Shown here: positions 33,852 to 44,130 of the stretch, piece by piece
Position numbering within the stretch: the first letter of the stretch is position 1
How the letters are laid out: each line of letters opens with the position of its first letter
Source: an uncultured Oscillospiraceae bacterium
GTDB taxonomy: Bacteria; Bacillota; Clostridia; Oscillospirales; Ruminococcaceae
NCBI GenBank assembly: GCA_949299455.1
Contig: CASGAN010000004.1
Span: 1 to 64,000 of the forward strand
DNA length: 64,000 nt
Direction: 5' to 3'
The notes under the pieces: model-generated
Told to the model about the DNA's origin: nothing
Database searches by the model: none
The model's input: the letters and a program-made list of their open reading frames with translations, nothing else
Made by a program: the position numbers and the translations under genes

Positions 33852-34616
33852 TTGTTTCAAAAAGACATGACACACCGTGTGCACCTGATCGACGAGGTGC
33901 GCGGTTTTTCGATTTTATGCATGGTCGTCTACCACGCCGCCTATGATCTCACCGCACTGTTCGGCGTGCCGGTTCCGCTGTTTTCCTCGCCCATCATGCA
34001 GCAGTTTCTCCAGCCGCTGTTCGCGGGACTTTTCATCTTCATCTCCGGCACGGCGGCAAACTATTCCCACGCAAACCTAAAGCGCGGCGCGCTCTGTTTT
34101 GCGCTCGGCATGGTGCTCACACTCGGCACGCTGATTTTCATGCCGAGTCAGTTCATTGCGTTCGGCATTCTGCACTGTTTGGGTGTCTGCATGATGCTTG
34201 CACCTTTATTTTTGCGGCTTGCGGGTAAAATAAAACCTGCGGTGCTCATTCCTGTGTCACTGCTTTTATTCTTTTTGCTTTATTCCGTGCCGCAGGGAGA
34301 AATCGGGCTGTTTGGCGCCACTATTTCACTGCCGCGCGCGCTGTATCAGACGCCGTTTTTATTCTGGCTCGGCTTTCCGGACAGTTCGTTTTTCTCATCC
34401 GACTATTTTTCGCTTCTGCCGTGGGTGTTCGCCTTTTTGGCAGGCGTTTCGTTCGGCACGGTGATAAAAGCCGGCCGCTGTCCTGCGTTTTTCTATAAAC
34501 GCCACTGCCGGCCGCTGGCTTTCATCGGACGCCACACCATGATCGTCTATCTCCTTCATCAGCCGGTCGTATACGGCATTTTCTCACTGCTTGCGCTCCT
34601 TCTTGCACAATCTTGA
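33852..34616 (+). CDS. DUF1624 membrane protein (HGSNAT-like acyltransferase)
   Basis: 254 residues with about seven hydrophobic helices. The opening HRVHLIDEVRGFSILCMVVYH is the DUF1624 signature (D-x-x-RG). IFISGTAANYSHANLKRGA and the closing FIGRHTMIVYLLHQPV also fit. Relatives of heparan-alpha-glucosaminide N-acetyltransferase move acetyl groups across the membrane; the bacterial substrate is unknown. TTG 33852 is taken as the start, 6 nt after GGGGGA; the next ATG is at 33867. Confidence 0.8.
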   Translation: MFQKDMTHRVHLIDEVRGFSILCMVVYHAAYDLTALFGVPVPLFSSPIMQQFLQPLFAGLFIFISGTAANYSHANLKRGALCFALGMVLTLGTLIFMPSQFIAFGILHCLGVCMMLAPLFLRLAGKIKPAVLIPVSLLLFFLLYSVPQGEIGLFGATISLPRALYQTPFLFWLGFPDSSFFSSDYFSLLPWVFAFLAGVSFGTVIKAGRCPAFFYKRHCRPLAFIGRHTMIVYLLHQPVVYGIFSLLALLLAQS

Positions 34617-34646
34617 CCGTGCGGCACGATTTTTCAATAAAACCAC

Positions 34647-34675
34647 TGGAATCTCAGCCGAAAATAGTGTAGAAT
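34647..34675 (+). promoter_or_regulatory. Promoter of pyk
   Basis: TGGAAT (34647-34652), 17-nt spacer, TAGAAT (34670-34675). The -35 box is weak. Confidence 0.5.
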
Positions 34676-34741
34676 AGCAGTAGAATTTTTAATAGGTAAG
34701 AAACATAACGAGATCCCCCAAATCCAAAGGAGGTTTTTGCT

Positions 34742-36493
34742 TTGAGAAAAACAAAAATTATCTGTACGTTAGGCCCGGCTTCCGCATCGGATGACATTGT
34801 CCGCGATCTGATGCTTTCGGGCATGAACGTGGCGCGTTTTAACTTTTCCCACTCCACGCACGAAGAACACAAAAAACGGTACGATCAAGTTGACCGCATC
34901 CGCCGCGAGCTCGGTCTGCCGGTCGCGATGCTGCTCGATACAAAAGGTCCGGAAATCCGCATCGGCCTGTTTGAAAACGACCGCATCACCTTAAAAAAAG
35001 GCGACCGCTTCACACTCACCACCCGCGACGTCAAAGGCACAAACGAGATCGTTTCGATTTCGTATAAACAGCTTCCGTTTGATATTTACGACGGATGCCG
35101 CATCTTAATCGACGACGGCCTGATCGAAATGCACGTTCTTTCCCACACCGATACCGACATTGTCTGCCACGTCGACAACGGCGGCCCTGTTTCAAACCGC
35201 AAGGGCGTCAACGTCCCAGGCGTGCGTCTGTCGATGCCGTATATCAGTGAGCAGGACCGCCGGGACATTCTGTTCGGCGCAGAGACAGGCTTTGACTTCA
35301 TCGCCGCTTCGTTTGTCCGCAGTGCAGAGGACATTGAAGACGTGCGCACCATTTTGAGTACGGTCGACAGCAAAAACATCCGCATCATTGCAAAAATCGA
35401 AAACGCGGAAGGTGTCAAAAACATCGACGAGATCCTGCGCGTAGCAGACGGCATCATGGTTGCCCGCGGCGACATGGGCGTCGAAATCCCGTTCGAGGAA
35501 CTGCCGGGCATCCAGAAAAAGCTCATCAAAAAAGCGTTCAATGCCGGCAAACAGGTCATCACTGCGACCCAGATGCTCGATTCCATGATTAAAAACCCGC
35601 GTCCGACCCGTGCGGAAACGACCGACGTTGCAAACGCCATTTACGACGGGACAAGCGCCATCATGCTGTCGGGCGAAACGGCGGCTGGTCTTTATCCGGT
35701 TGAGGCGTTAAAAACAATGGCAATGATCGCAGAGCGCGCAGAACGCGAAATCGACTATGAAAAACGGTTCCGCGCAAGAGAGATGAGCGAACTGCCGAAC
35801 ATCACAAACGCAATTTCCCACGCAACCGTTACCACCGCGATGGATTTGAAAGCGGCGGCAATCTTGACCGTCACCACCGCAGGCCAGACGGCACGGATGC
35901 TCTCGAAATACCGTCCGCAGTGCCCGATCATTGCAGGCACACCGAATGAACAGGCTTGCCGTCAGCTGAACCTCTCGTGGGGTGTCACACCGATTCTCTT
36001 AGAAGAAAAACACCAGGAAGAGGAGCTTTTCTCCCACGCAGTCGACTGCGCAAAACAGCACGGCCTCATCGTGGACGGCGACTTGGTCTGCATCACGGCA
36101 GGCGTTCCGCTGGGCATCTCGGGCACGACCAACATGATGCGCGTGCACATTGTCGGCGATATCTTAATCACCGGCACCGGCATCACCGAAAATCAGGTGC
36201 ACGCGGACCTCTGCGTCTGCGATTCGGAAGAAGAAGCACGCTTGCTTTTTAAGCCGGGTCAAATCCTCGTCATCAAAAAGACCTCGAATGCCATTTTGGA
36301 TTTGATCAAAGACTGTGCCGGCATCATCACCGAACAGGACGGCGCAAATTCTCATGCGGCAATCGTCGGACTTGCACTCAACAAACCGGTGCTCGTCGGT
36401 GCAAAAGGTGCCACTGAGATCCTGCGTTCGGGTACAAACGTCACCCTCGACGCAGAGCGCGGCATCGTCTGCAATATGGCGAACAAAACCTGA
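34742..36493 (+). CDS. pyk: Pyruvate kinase with C-terminal PEP-utiliser domain
   Basis: 583 residues. The catalytic barrel shows KTKIICTLGPAS, MNVARFNFSHS, AKIENAEGVKNIDEI (active-site Lys), VARGDMGVEIPFEELP and ATQMLDSMIKNPRPTRAE. The C domain and a PEP-utiliser-like mobile domain follow (SHAAIVGLALNKPVLVGAK), as in many Bacillota. It makes pyruvate and ATP from PEP. The start is TTG 34742, with AAAGGAGG 9 nt before it. Confidence 0.95.
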   Translation: MRKTKIICTLGPASASDDIVRDLMLSGMNVARFNFSHSTHEEHKKRYDQVDRIRRELGLPVAMLLDTKGPEIRIGLFENDRITLKKGDRFTLTTRDVKGTNEIVSISYKQLPFDIYDGCRILIDDGLIEMHVLSHTDTDIVCHVDNGGPVSNRKGVNVPGVRLSMPYISEQDRRDILFGAETGFDFIAASFVRSAEDIEDVRTILSTVDSKNIRIIAKIENAEGVKNIDEILRVADGIMVARGDMGVEIPFEELPGIQKKLIKKAFNAGKQVITATQMLDSMIKNPRPTRAETTDVANAIYDGTSAIMLSGETAAGLYPVEALKTMAMIAERAEREIDYEKRFRAREMSELPNITNAISHATVTTAMDLKAAAILTVTTAGQTARMLSKYRPQCPIIAGTPNEQACRQLNLSWGVTPILLEEKHQEEELFSHAVDCAKQHGLIVDGDLVCITAGVPLGISGTTNMMRVHIVGDILITGTGITENQVHADLCVCDSEEEARLLFKPGQILVIKKTSNAILDLIKDCAGIITEQDGANSHAAIVGLALNKPVLVGAKGATEILRSGTNVTLDAERGIVCNMANKT

Positions 36494-36552
36494 ATGGATA
36501 TTTTGAAATCTGAGCGTTTTGCCGAATTGTACGCCGGTAAAATACAGATTTC

Positions 36553-36581
36553 TTGACTTTAGAAAAAAAAAAGCGTAATAT
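36553..36581 (+). promoter_or_regulatory. Promoter of guaB
   Basis: TTGACT (36553-36558), 17-nt spacer, TAATAT (36576-36581). Confidence 0.75.
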
Positions 36582-36617
36582 ATTGTGCAAAAACACGTCG
36601 AATAAGGAGCGATGACT

Positions 36618-38129
36618 ATGGCATTTTACTTTGAGGAACCGTCCCGCACATTCGGAGAATATCTGCTGGTGCCGGGCTACTCTTCCGCTGAGTGCATTCC
36701 GGCAAACGTGAGCTTAAAAACACCGGTTGTCAAATTCAAAAAAGGTGAAACCTCTGCCATCACGATGAACATTCCGCTTGTTTCCGCGATCATGCAGTCG
36801 GTTTCCGGCGAAAAAATGGCAATCGCACTCGCAAAAGAGGGCGGCATCTCGTTTATCTACGGTTCGCAGTCGGTCAAAGACGAGGCGGCAATGGTTGCAC
36901 GCGTCAAAGCGTATAAAGCCGGATTCGTCACATCGGATTCAAACATCCGTCCCGATGCAACTCTCGCAGACATCTTGGCACTCAAAGAAAAAACCGGTCA
37001 CTCCACCGTCGCTGTCACAGAGGACGGCACAGCAAACGGCCGTCTGGTCGGCATCGTCACAAGCCGTGACTACCGCGTGAGCCGCATGTCGCTCGACGAG
37101 AAAGTGTCCTCGTTCATGACACCGCTTGAAAAGCTCGTCTGCGCACCGGACACCACCACCCTCAAAGAGGCAAACGACATCATCTGGGATCACAAATTAA
37201 ACTCCCTGCCGCTCGTTGACAGCGAGGGACGCTTAAAATACATGGTGTTCCGCAAAGACTATTCGACACACAAAGAAAACGTAAACGAACTGCTCGACGC
37301 TTCCAAACGCTATGTGGTAGGCGCCGGCATCAATACAAGAGACTACGAAGAGCGTGTTCCGGCACTCGTCGAAGCAGGCGCAGACGTGCTGTGCATCGAC
37401 TCGTCCGAGGGCTTTTCCGAGTGGCAGTCCCGCACACTCGCTTGGATCCGCGAAAAATACGGCGACACCGTGAAAGTCGGCGCCGGCAACGTCGTTGACC
37501 GCGAAGGCTTTTTGTTCTTAGCCAAAGCAGGCGCAGACTTTGTCAAAGTCGGCATCGGCGGCGGCTCGATCTGCATCACCCGTGAGCAGAAGGGCATTGG
37601 CCGCGGACAGGCAACCGCACTCATCGAAGTGGCAAAAGCACGCGACGAGTACTTCGAAGAAACCGGCATCTACATTCCGGTATGCTCCGACGGCGGCATT
37701 GTTCACGATTATCACATGACACTGGCACTGGCAATGGGCGCAGACTTCCTGATGCTCGGCCGTTACTTCTCCCGTTTTGACGAGAGCCCGACAAACAAAG
37801 TCATCATCAACGGCAACTACATGAAAGAGTACTGGGGCGAAGGCTCGAGCCGTGCAAGAAACTGGCAGCGCTACGACCTGGGCGGCGACAAAAAACTGTC
37901 GTTTGAAGAGGGCGTTGACTCCTACGTTCCGTACGCCGGTTCCTTAAAAGACAACGTCGGCCAGTCGCTCGCAAAAGTGCGTTCGACCATGTGCAACTGC
38001 GGTGTGCTGACCATTCCGGATCTGCAGAAAAACGCGAAACTCACACTCGTTTCGTCCACCAGTATTGTGGAGGGCGGCGCACACGACGTTGTATTGAAAG
38101 ACAGCAACGCCGGCTATTCCGCAAAATAA
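36618..38129 (+). CDS. guaB: IMP dehydrogenase
   Basis: 503 residues. The barrel is interrupted by two CBS domains (about 103-222; [17 protein letters not shown], then [19 protein letters not shown]). The catalytic loop reads [11 protein letters not shown] with Cys at 319, where most enzymes have GIGPGSICTTR. Also seen are [19 protein letters not shown] and the flap region with SRARNW-RYD. It oxidises IMP to XMP, the first committed step to GMP. The start at 36618 is 8 nt from GGAG; the ATG at 36612 is too close. Confidence 0.92.
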   Translation: MAFYFEEPSRTFGEYLLVPGYSSAECIPANVSLKTPVVKFKKGETSAITMNIPLVSAIMQSVSGEKMAIALAKEGGISFIYGSQSVKDEAAMVARVKAYKAGFVTSDSNIRPDATLADILALKEKTGHSTVAVTEDGTANGRLVGIVTSRDYRVSRMSLDEKVSSFMTPLEKLVCAPDTTTLKEANDIIWDHKLNSLPLVDSEGRLKYMVFRKDYSTHKENVNELLDASKRYVVGAGINTRDYEERVPALVEAGADVLCIDSSEGFSEWQSRTLAWIREKYGDTVKVGAGNVVDREGFLFLAKAGADFVKVGIGGGSICITREQKGIGRGQATALIEVAKARDEYFEETGIYIPVCSDGGIVHDYHMTLALAMGADFLMLGRYFSRFDESPTNKVIINGNYMKEYWGEGSSRARNWQRYDLGGDKKLSFEEGVDSYVPYAGSLKDNVGQSLAKVRSTMCNCGVLTIPDLQKNAKLTLVSSTSIVEGGAHDVVLKDSNAGYSAK

Positions 38130-38150
38130 GAAAATCCCCGCTTGGATATA

Positions 38151-38184
38151 AAAAAACAGACGATCGTTTGATCGTCTGTTTTTT
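38151..38184. terminator. Bidirectional terminator after guaB
   Basis: AAAAAACAGACGATC (38151-38165) pairs perfectly with GATCGTCTGTTTTTT (38170-38184) around GTTT. It serves guaB and the converging reductase gene. Confidence 0.95.
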
Positions 38185-38199
38185 GTTTTCTGCTCTTTT

Positions 38200-39342
38200 T
38201 TACAGCGAACGAAGCACTTCTTCGACGCGTTTTAACTCGCTGCGGATCGACAAATGCTGCGGACATTTGCGCTCGCAGTAGCCGCAGTTTACGCAGTCTT
38301 TCGACGTTGCACCCGGTGCCTGATCTTCGGTGCCGTTTTCATACGTGGAAAAATCTTTTTTCGCCGTTTCTGACAGTCCGTATACGTTATAATAGGTGTA
38401 GTCGGCAAAAATACGCGGAATATTGATGCCTTTTGGACATGGCTGGCAGTAGCCGCAGCCGGTGCAGTAAAGCTCGGAGAATTTGTGGAGCTCTTCGAGC
38501 GCCTTTGTCATGTTGTCAAAGTCCTCTTTGGTGAGGTTACCGCTCTGTTCAGCAACCGCCACGTTCTGCTCCACCATCGAAAGCGTCTGCATGCCCGAAA
38601 GTGCGCACGAAATGTTCGGATTACCGAGCACAAACCGGAATGCCAGCTCATACGTCGACAGCGACGCGTTGTTTGCGATTTTTTCGCCGAGCGCAGTCGG
38701 TGCTGCCAAACGTCCGCCGCCGACCGGTCCCATTGCCACAACGCCGACGCCGCGGCTTGCCGCAAACGCGATCATCTCCTCGTTTTTACGGTCGAGCATA
38801 TTGTACTGGACAAGCATCGTTTCCATCTCGGGCGCTTTTTCGAGGATATACTGAATCACCGACGGGTCATCGTGGAACGAAAACGAAATGTGACGGATTT
38901 TGCCCTCTGCTTTTGCTTTGAGCGCCTCGTCAATGAGCGAAAGACCCATGATTTTTTCGTCAAACACCTTTTTGTTGATCGCCCAGAAATGATAAAAGTC
39001 GATGTAGTCCGTGTCGAGTTTTCTTAAGCTGTCCTCGAGCAGACGGCGGTAGTCCTCGCGCGAATGGACATTTTCCATCGGGCATTTTGTGGAAATATAG
39101 ACCTTGTCGCGGATGGGTTTTAACGCTTTGCCGACGGCGACTTCCGAATCGGCATGGCAATAAAAATAAGCCGTGTCAAAATAGTTGACGCCAAGCTCTG
39201 CCGCACGGCGCAGCATCTCGTTTGATTTTTCATAGTCCACATGGAATGTACCGTTTTCCTCAACCTCCGGCAGACGCATGCAGCCAAAGCCGAGCGCCGA
39301 GATCGACACGCCGGTATTTCCGAATTTGCGATACTGCATCAT
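38200..39342 (-). CDS. Aldo/keto reductase with ferredoxin-type C-terminus
   Basis: 380 residues. The AKR barrel (1 to about 275) opens MQYRKFGNTGVSISALGFG and has DTAYFY (catalytic Asp/Tyr region), VYISTKCP (Lys) and IDFYHFW. Two 4Fe-4S clusters are signalled by CTGCGYCQPCP and CVNCGYCERKCP. This is a common anaerobe type that may couple ferredoxin-like centres to reduction. Its substrate is unknown. GGAGG lies 11 nt before the first ATG; the second ATG (39339) is also possible. Confidence 0.88.
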   Translation of the reverse strand: MMQYRKFGNTGVSISALGFGCMRLPEVEENGTFHVDYEKSNEMLRRAAELGVNYFDTAYFYCHADSEVAVGKALKPIRDKVYISTKCPMENVHSREDYRRLLEDSLRKLDTDYIDFYHFWAINKKVFDEKIMGLSLIDEALKAKAEGKIRHISFSFHDDPSVIQYILEKAPEMETMLVQYNMLDRKNEEMIAFAASRGVGVVAMGPVGGGRLAAPTALGEKIANNASLSTYELAFRFVLGNPNISCALSGMQTLSMVEQNVAVAEQSGNLTKEDFDNMTKALEELHKFSELYCTGCGYCQPCPKGINIPRIFADYTYYNVYGLSETAKKDFSTYENGTEDQAPGATSKDCVNCGYCERKCPQHLSIRSELKRVEEVLRSL

Positions 39343-39393
39343 AACAAAAACATCCTCCCAAAATTACGCCGCACACACGCGGCACCTGATCTC

Positions 39394-39421
39394 ATTATAT
39401 CATAAGTTTTGTTTGACGCAA
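39394..39421 (-). promoter_or_regulatory. Promoter of the aldo/keto reductase gene
   Basis: On the minus strand: TTGCGT (39421-39416), 16-nt spacer, TATAAT (39399-39394). Confidence 0.65.
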
Positions 39422-39470
39422 GCATTTGTGCAAATTCATTAAAATCCAAGATCATTTTCATGATTCTCTA

Positions 39471-39499
39471 TTGAAAACAGGAAGAACAAACGCTATAAT
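39471..39499 (+). promoter_or_regulatory. Promoter of the murQ operon
   Basis: TTGAAA (39471-39476), 17-nt spacer, TATAAT (39494-39499). Confidence 0.85.
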
Positions 39500-39538
39500 G
39501 AAACCAAAGAACCGGAAGAATACAAGGGGGATATTTTG

Positions 39539-40438
39539 ATGAAGATTGATTTTTCCGCCATGGCAACGGAACAGCGCAATCCGAACACCATGGAGATCGA
39601 CACGCTCTCGACACTCGAAATGGTAAAGCGCATCAACAACGAGGACAAAACAGTCGCACTCGCCGTCGAGCGGGAGCTTCCCACAATCGCCGAGGCGATT
39701 GACGTCATCACTGGACAGTTAAAAAAAGGCGGACGGCTGTTTTACTGCGGCGCGGGTACTTCCGGACGGCTCGGCGTGCTCGATGCAAGCGAATGCCCGC
39801 CGACCTACGGTGTTTCGCCTGATTTGGTCGTGGCACTGATTGCCGGCGGAAAAGAGGCGCTTCTTAGCGCAAGAGAGGGTGCGGAGGACGATTTTTCGCT
39901 GTGCGAAGCAGATCTGCGCGCACATGATTTTTGTAAAAACGACGTACTTGTGGGCATTGCGGCGAGCGGACGCACCCCGTATGTACTGGGCGGCATGCGC
40001 TATGCCAAGGCGTGCGGCGCACCGGTTATTTCGCTCACCTGCAATGAGGGAAGCCAGATGGCCGCGGAGGCCGACATCGCGATTTCGCCGGTTGTAGGCC
40101 CTGAGGTGGTCACCGGCTCGACCCGCATGAAAGCCGGAACCGCACAGAAGCTTGTGCTCAATATGCTCTCGACCGGCGTTATGATCAAGCGCGGCAAGGT
40201 CTATGAAAACCTGATGGTGGACGTTCAGCCGACGAACGAAAAGCTGGTTGCACGCACCCGCCGCATTGTCATGCTCGCCACAGGCGTTTCCGAGGAGGAA
40301 GCCGAAGCGGCGCTTTCTCAGTGCAGTCACCATCCGAAAACGGCAATCGTCATGATCAAACGCGGCGTGAATGCACAAAAAGCGGCGATGCTGTTACTCG
40401 ATGCCGACGGATTTGTACGGAAGGCGATTGAGTCATGA
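39539..40438 (+). CDS. murQ: N-acetylmuramic acid 6-phosphate etherase
   Basis: 299 residues. MurQ removes the lactyl ether from MurNAc-6-P to give GlcNAc-6-P. Its SIS domain has [24 protein letters not shown]-type text (the conserved [15 protein letters not shown] box), VVALIAGG and EGAEDD. The C-terminal part has [19 protein letters not shown]. The start at 39539 follows GGGGG by 8 nt. It overlaps the kinase gene by ATGA and leads an operon for recycling wall sugars. Confidence 0.95.
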   Translation: MKIDFSAMATEQRNPNTMEIDTLSTLEMVKRINNEDKTVALAVERELPTIAEAIDVITGQLKKGGRLFYCGAGTSGRLGVLDASECPPTYGVSPDLVVALIAGGKEALLSAREGAEDDFSLCEADLRAHDFCKNDVLVGIAASGRTPYVLGGMRYAKACGAPVISLTCNEGSQMAAEADIAISPVVGPEVVTGSTRMKAGTAQKLVLNMLSTGVMIKRGKVYENLMVDVQPTNEKLVARTRRIVMLATGVSEEEAEAALSQCSHHPKTAIVMIKRGVNAQKAAMLLLDADGFVRKAIES

Positions 40439-41322
40439 GCCGGTATGTCATCGGCGTCGATGCCGGCGGTACGAAAACGACGGCGCAAGCGTTTTTGCTC
40501 CCGGACGGCGCACCGCTTTCAGTCACAACGGGTGCATTCGGCAATGTGACCGTTGATTTTAATGAAGGACTTGCGCATATCATCGAAACGACCGACGCGC
40601 TGATTCAACAAACCGACGGAACGTGCGCGTTTTTGTGCGTTGGCTGTGCCGGTGTGGAAACAGGCGACAAAAAAGCTCGGATGCAGGCGGCGTTAAACGC
40701 ACACTATCCGGAACTTTCCGTGTTTGTCACAAACGACGCGGCACTCGCGCTGTACGGCGCATTAAAAGGTGCGGACGGCGTGCTCGTCATTGCGGGCACC
40801 GGCTCGATCGGCTATGCAAAGGTCGGGGACGAGACGTTCCGCGCCGGCGGATGGGGACATCTTTTGGGCGACAAGGGAAGCGGCTATTCGATTGTAATTG
40901 ACGCATTCATGCACATCACCCGCGCATTTGACACGCGCCACCCTGACACGCCGCTCGTCCGTGCAGTATTCGATGCACTCGGCATCACGGAACTGCGCGC
41001 ACTCATTGATTTTACATACAAAAGCACAAAAGGCGAGATCGCCGCACTCATGCCGCTCATTGAACGGCTGGCAGATGAGGGCGACGAGGAATGCCGCAGT
41101 ATTTTAAACGATGCGGCGGATGCGCTCGCCGATCTGGCAATTTTGCTCTGCCGTCAGAACAACCTGTCCGCTGTTGCCGTTTCGGGCAGTGTACTTACAA
41201 AATGCAAGCGCGTATTTGACCGGTTTTCGCGCACACTCCACGAACAAATCGATGGTGTAACAATTATCAACGAGCCGTTTGATGCACGATGCGGCGGATA
41301 CTATTTCTATCAGACACGATAA
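40435..41322 (+). CDS. BadF/BcrA-type kinase, probable MurNAc/GlcNAc kinase
   Basis: 295 residues of the ASKHA fold. Phosphate 1 loop is [13 protein letters not shown], phosphate 2 is [13 protein letters not shown], followed by [16 protein letters not shown]. This fits the BadF/BadG group that includes MurK of Clostridium acetobutylicum, which phosphorylates both MurNAc and GlcNAc. Overlap with murQ supports that role, since MurQ needs MurNAc-6-P. Specificity cannot be read from the sequence. Confidence 0.8.
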   Translation: MSRYVIGVDAGGTKTTAQAFLLPDGAPLSVTTGAFGNVTVDFNEGLAHIIETTDALIQQTDGTCAFLCVGCAGVETGDKKARMQAALNAHYPELSVFVTNDAALALYGALKGADGVLVIAGTGSIGYAKVGDETFRAGGWGHLLGDKGSGYSIVIDAFMHITRAFDTRHPDTPLVRAVFDALGITELRALIDFTYKSTKGEIAALMPLIERLADEGDEECRSILNDAADALADLAILLCRQNNLSAVAVSGSVLTKCKRVFDRFSRTLHEQIDGVTIINEPFDARCGGYYFYQTR

Positions 41323-41364
41323 CTTGATTTATCATCACTGTGTTACCATAAAAGGAGGATTCTC

Positions 41365-42339
41365 ATGATCGAACCACTCATTCTGCATGAAGACGCCGCG
41401 CAGGCGGCCGCACTGTTTGCACGCACAACCGGCGGTGAAACGGTATACCGCCCGCTCAATGAAGAAGAATTTTACCAGACATTCATCCGGAGCACCGATA
41501 CGGTCACAAAGGTAAACGTCTGCGAAAAAGAAGGCGACACCGTTTTGGGCTTTGCAAGCGGTGCCATCAATGCCGGAAAAGCAGTCGGCTATATCACGAT
41601 GATCGTCGTTGACCGCGCACACCGCCGCGACGGCATGGGTACCCGTCTTCTTGCCGCACTCGAAACAGAACTTCACAAAGCGGCGCCGATTCAGTCGTAT
41701 GAAATCACGTTCTTTAACCCGGTGAACCTCACCTGGATTGTGCCGGGCACACCGGGACACGACCACCCGAACGCACCGGGCATTGACGTGGCGTCGGACG
41801 GCTATCTGTTCTTCAAAAACAACGGATATTTGGACACCGTGTATCAAAACTCGTTCTATCAGCCGCTTGCAGGCTTTGCAATCAAACCAAAAATTCAAGC
41901 CCGCATCGACGGCCTGCGTGCGCACGACTTAGCGGTCGGCTACTACGACAAGGAGCGCCATTTCGGCATGGAAGAGCTGTTTGACGATTTGGGCAATCCG
42001 CTTTGGAAAACCGAAATTTTAGGAAACATCGCACGCGAGGACGGCGGCGACCCGGTCATCATCGCGCATCGGGGCGGAAAAGCGGTCGGCTTCACGGGTC
42101 CCATTCATGTGCAGGAGAGCGGCCGCGGCTATTTTGCAGGCATCGGCATTCACTCCGACTACCGCGCATACGGGCTTGGCAGTGTGCTGTTTTCGGTGCT
42201 GTGCCGCTCGCTAAAAGAGATCGGCGCGTCCTACATGACACTGTTTACCGGAGAGACAAATCCGGCACGGTATATCTATCAGTCGGCAGGGTTTAAAATC
42301 GTGAAAACCTGGGCGGACATGGAGAAAAAAATTAAATAA
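41365..42339 (+). CDS. Tandem GNAT acetyltransferase
   Basis: 324 residues with two GNAT-like domains. The first (about 1-150) has ITMIVVDRAHRRDGMGTRLL (acetyl-CoA loop R-x-x-G-x-G/A). The second (about 175-324) has GIGIHSDYRAYGLGSVLF and IYQSAGFKI. Such proteins acetylate amino groups on small molecules, sugars or proteins. AAAGGAGG precedes it. Location between a MurNAc kinase and a deacetylase suggests an amino-sugar or muropeptide substrate (inference). Confidence 0.75.
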   Translation: MIEPLILHEDAAQAAALFARTTGGETVYRPLNEEEFYQTFIRSTDTVTKVNVCEKEGDTVLGFASGAINAGKAVGYITMIVVDRAHRRDGMGTRLLAALETELHKAAPIQSYEITFFNPVNLTWIVPGTPGHDHPNAPGIDVASDGYLFFKNNGYLDTVYQNSFYQPLAGFAIKPKIQARIDGLRAHDLAVGYYDKERHFGMEELFDDLGNPLWKTEILGNIAREDGGDPVIIAHRGGKAVGFTGPIHVQESGRGYFAGIGIHSDYRAYGLGSVLFSVLCRSLKEIGASYMTLFTGETNPARYIYQSAGFKIVKTWADMEKKIK

Positions 42340-42364
42340 GCAAAACGAAAGGGGATTTTTTGAG

Positions 42365-43069
42365 ATGGAAGGAAACAAAAAGGTCATTATGGCAATCGGT
42401 GGTCATATCGGCGATATGGAACTGACAGCAGGCGGCGTGCTTGCGACCATGGCATTAAAAGGCTATAAAATCGTGACAGTGGCGCTGACTGCCGGCGAAC
42501 GCGGATGCCCGCCGCACATGACTGTGCCGGAATACCGCAAGCAAAAGGTGGAGGAAGCGCGGATTTTTGCCGAAATGCTCGGCGGCGAAAGCGTTGTCTG
42601 GGACTATCCGGACTGCGAACTGCCTGTAAACGACGAAACGCGCTTTAAGCTGTGCGACGAAATCCGCAAATACAAAGCGGATGTGCTCTTGACCCACTGG
42701 AAAGGCTCGATTCACAAAGACCACATTGCAACCCAGCAGCTTGTATTTGACGCACAGCTTTTGGCAGGACTGCCGTCGGTTGAGCGCGAATATCCCGCAC
42801 AGTTTGCAAAAGAACTTTACTACTGCGAAAACTGGGAAGATCCGTACAATTTCGCACGCGACACCTATTTTGAAGTGAGCGATGAGGGCTTTGCACTGTG
42901 GGAAAAAGCGATTTCGCATCACTGGTTCACCGTAAACTCGAAGGATTTTAAATACAAGGATTACTACACCCATTTGATGCGCGTACGCGGCATTGAAATG
43001 CGCAAAACATATGCACAGGCATTTGCCCGCGAGGAGATGGATCGCCGCGTATACCGCACAGAATTTTAA
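42365..43069 (+). CDS. PIG-L (LmbE) family deacetylase
   Basis: 234 residues. The metal site of this family is visible: GGHIGDMELTAGG near the start (variant of AHPDDxE), LTAGERGCP, and THWKGSIHKDH (HxxxH region). PIG-L enzymes remove acetyl groups from GlcNAc-containing substrates. The first motif is a variant, with GGHIGDME in place of the usual HPDD.E. It is placed in the MurNAc recycling operon 25 nt after the GNAT gene. Confidence 0.8.
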   Translation: MEGNKKVIMAIGGHIGDMELTAGGVLATMALKGYKIVTVALTAGERGCPPHMTVPEYRKQKVEEARIFAEMLGGESVVWDYPDCELPVNDETRFKLCDEIRKYKADVLLTHWKGSIHKDHIATQQLVFDAQLLAGLPSVEREYPAQFAKELYYCENWEDPYNFARDTYFEVSDEGFALWEKAISHHWFTVNSKDFKYKDYYTHLMRVRGIEMRKTYAQAFAREEMDRRVYRTEF

Positions 43070-43083
43070 CAGGGAGGCATACG

Positions 43084-44130
43084 ATGCAGTTTGATACTGT
43101 TCAGTCCCTGTTAGGCGACGGGATGTATCACCGGGCGTTTCCGGGATACTGCGCCATTATCGGCACGAAAAACGGCGCAGTGTTCACGTCCTACGGCGGC
43201 ATGCGCCAGATCTTCCCCGAAGAAGAACCGATGACCGCAGACACGCGCTTTGACTTGGCGTCGCTTTCGAAGGTGGTCGGCACCACGATGGCCGCTCTGC
43301 GTGCAATCGATCAGGGAAAACTCTCGCTCTATGACACCCTTTCGGACTTTTTCCCTGCATGCTACGGCAGGGAGGATGTCCCTGTTATCGCACTCATGAC
43401 GCATACTTCCGGCATTGCGGCACACCTGCCGCTTTATACGATGCAGATCACCCGCGACGAAGCCGCTGATGCAATCCTGCGTTCAGAGCCTGTTTGTAAA
43501 TGCGGCGAACAGACGGTATACAGCTGTATGGGATATATCCTGCTCGGCAAAATCCTCGAACAGGTGTATGACATGCCGCTCGATCAGCTCGTCAAGCAGG
43601 AAGTGTTCGACCCGCTCGGCATGAAATACGCAAGCTACTGCCCAAACGACTATCTGCCGTTTGCCGCAACGGAGCTTGACCCGATCACAAACCGCTACAT
43701 CTGCGGCGAAGTGCACGACGAAAACGCCCGCTTTTTAAACGGTGTTTCCGGAAACGCCGGCATTTTTGCGACGATGGACGACATGAAAGCGTTTGCGCAG
43801 ATGCTCGCAAACGGCGGCAAGGGATATCTTTCAAACCGCGTTTTTGAACTCGCGCTAAGCGATTTTACGCCGCATTGCACCGAAAGCCGCGGTCTTGGAT
43901 TTTATCTGTATACGCCGGGCAAGCCATATCCGGGCGGCGAGCTGTTTTCGCCCGGCAGTTTCGGGCACACAGGCTTTACGGGCACGTCGCTGTTTGTCGA
44001 CCGCAAAACGGGGTTTTATGGTCTTTTGCTCACAAACCGCGTCCACTACGGCCGCGAAAATCAGAAAATTCACGCGTTCCGCCGCCGGTTTTATAACGCG
44101 GTGTGCAGTGCAATGGAGGGAAGCAAATGA
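43084..44130 (+). CDS. Serine hydrolase, beta-lactamase class C / penicillin-binding type
   Basis: 348 residues, no signal peptide. The catalytic S-x-x-K is S60-LS-K63, and GHTGFTGTS is the HTG motif. The second motif, normally YxN, reads Y146-S-C148. Relatives include AmpH/EstB-type esterases and D-aminopeptidases. A cytoplasmic location and the murQ operon hint at action on muropeptides or esters from wall turnover. Its stop overlaps the next start (ATGA). Confidence 0.82.
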   Translation: MQFDTVQSLLGDGMYHRAFPGYCAIIGTKNGAVFTSYGGMRQIFPEEEPMTADTRFDLASLSKVVGTTMAALRAIDQGKLSLYDTLSDFFPACYGREDVPVIALMTHTSGIAAHLPLYTMQITRDEAADAILRSEPVCKCGEQTVYSCMGYILLGKILEQVYDMPLDQLVKQEVFDPLGMKYASYCPNDYLPFAATELDPITNRYICGEVHDENARFLNGVSGNAGIFATMDDMKAFAQMLANGGKGYLSNRVFELALSDFTPHCTESRGLGFYLYTPGKPYPGGELFSPGSFGHTGFTGTSLFVDRKTGFYGLLLTNRVHYGRENQKIHAFRRRFYNAVCSAMEGSK

